This document shows positions 63,463 through 64,000 of a DNA stretch of 64,000 nucleotides, piece by piece. The position numbers and the translations under genes are program-made. Below the pieces are notes generated by a model that made no database searches, was not told where the DNA came from, and saw only the letters and a program-made list of their open reading frames with translations. The first letter of the stretch is position 1. Every line of letters begins with the position of its first letter. The stretch is from Paenibacillus sp. J5C2022 (GTDB lineage Bacteria > Bacillota > Bacilli > Paenibacillales > Paenibacillaceae), in NCBI RefSeq assembly GCF_025567625.1, contig NZ_JAOQJC010000004.1, positions 1-64,000 of the forward strand, in the 5' to 3' direction.

Positions 63463-64000
63463 ATGATGAAAATACTCGTCGTGTGCAGCGATTTTCCTTA
63501 TCCTGCCGATCATGGAGGCAGAGTGGATACCTGGGGCAGGATCAAAGCTCTTGCGGAGCTGGGCTGGCGAATCGATCTGGCGGTCTGCGCCAAGCAGGCG
63601 CCTTCGGCTGCGGACAGGGAAGCCGCAAGCGTCTATGTGAACCGCATCCTATTCCGCGAGCGAACCGGCAGGCTGGCGGACTTGCTGCACAGGCTTCCGA
63701 TGCAGGTTCAATCCCGTGTAGGGTTGCGGCAGATGGAGCTGGACGGCGGATACGATTACGTGCTGCTGGAAGGCGATTACGTCTACCCCATACTGGAGCA
63801 TCCCGCCATATCTCCGGCAAGTGCGATATTGCGGGTCCACAATGACGAAGCGGCCTACTTCAAGGCGCTGGCCCGCAGCGCCGGCAATCCGGCCCATAAG
63901 CTCTATTATTATATGGAGTCTCTGAAGTTCGCCGGATTGCAAGAAAGGATGCGCCGAAAGGTAGACAAATACCTGTTCATCTCAAGCAAGGAATACGATC
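63463..64000 (+). CDS. Glycosyltransferase, GT-B type, truncated by window end
   Basis: At least 179 residues; the frame is open at the window end. ATG 63463 (or 63466) follows GAAGAGGG. The N-terminus MMKILVVCSDFPYPADHGGR is typical of group 1/4 glycosyltransferases, with DYVLLEGDYVYPILEH and LRVHNDEAAYFKAL further on. Only the acceptor domain is visible. Next gene of the exopolysaccharide operon. Confidence 0.85.
   Translation, partial: MMKILVVCSDFPYPADHGGRVDTWGRIKALAELGWRIDLAVCAKQAPSAADREAASVYVNRILFRERTGRLADLLHRLPMQVQSRVGLRQMELDGGYDYVLLEGDYVYPILEHPAISPASAILRVHNDEAAYFKALARSAGNPAHKLYYYMESLKFAGLQERMRRKVDKYLFISSKEYD

Overview
The window looks like a chromosomal segment of a Paenibacillus-type Firmicute. 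Supporting signs are strong AGGAGG-type ribosome sites with frequent GTG and TTG starts, an S-layer-homology (SLH) anchored surface protein, many AraC and ROK sugar regulators, FIMAH-terminated secreted polysaccharide lyases, CcpA-type cre boxes and a Bacillales-style eps operon. No rRNA, tRNA, prophage or intact insertion sequence was seen. Base composition is fairly GC-rich except for an AT-rich patch at about 42.0-44.2 kb.

Layout. 0-7 kb: a 51-bp tandem repeat array, an AraC regulator, a structured leader and a 1850-residue SLH-anchored glycerophosphodiesterase-like surface protein. 7.3-15.6 kb: an eight-gene operon for an acid sugar (RuBisCO-like protein, DUF1537 kinase, GntR regulator, zinc dehydrogenase, TRAP transporter DctPQM, class II aldolase-fold protein), behind a promoter carrying a cre box and palindromic operators. 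15.6-29.3 kb: a Cu/Zn superoxide dismutase, then two copies of a giant secreted heparinase-like lyase, each preceded by a different beta-propeller protein, with a MITE-like element and an AraC regulator between them. 29.3-36 kb: a 40-bp repeat array, a GH31-AraC fusion whose enzymatic aspartates appear to be lost, an FAD oxidoreductase and a ROK regulator. 36-41 kb: a two-subunit chromate transporter, a formylglycine-generating enzyme, CdaR and glycerate kinase. 41-42 kb: a composite array of alternating 62- and 52-bp repeats. 42-47 kb: a secreted protein, an ECF sigma/anti-sigma pair, small secreted or membrane proteins, a sirtuin and a DUF2277 protein. 47-53.7 kb: a Gfo/Idh/MocA oxidoreductase, an AlgI/AlgJ-like O-acetylation pair and a Fur-controlled feoAB operon with a small Cys-rich third gene. 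54-56.4 kb: HelD behind a leader peptide. 57.2-64 kb: the start of an exopolysaccharide operon (Wzz, tyrosine kinase, candidate EAR antitermination RNA, GalU, sugar transferase, two glycosyltransferases, polymerase), cut by the window end.

Together the genes describe a plant- or soil-polysaccharide degrader. Secreted lyases release sugars, cytoplasmic propellers, oxidoreductases and kinases process acid sugars, and local AraC, GntR, ROK and CdaR regulators with CcpA set expression. The most novel-looking items are the RuBisCO-like/DUF1537/aldolase operon, the catalytically dead GH31 domain fused to an AraC DNA-binding domain, the pseudoknotted leader at 1.34 kb, and the formylglycine enzyme carrying a sulfatase-type CxAxR motif at its own N-terminus. 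All statements come from reading the sequence; no database search was run.
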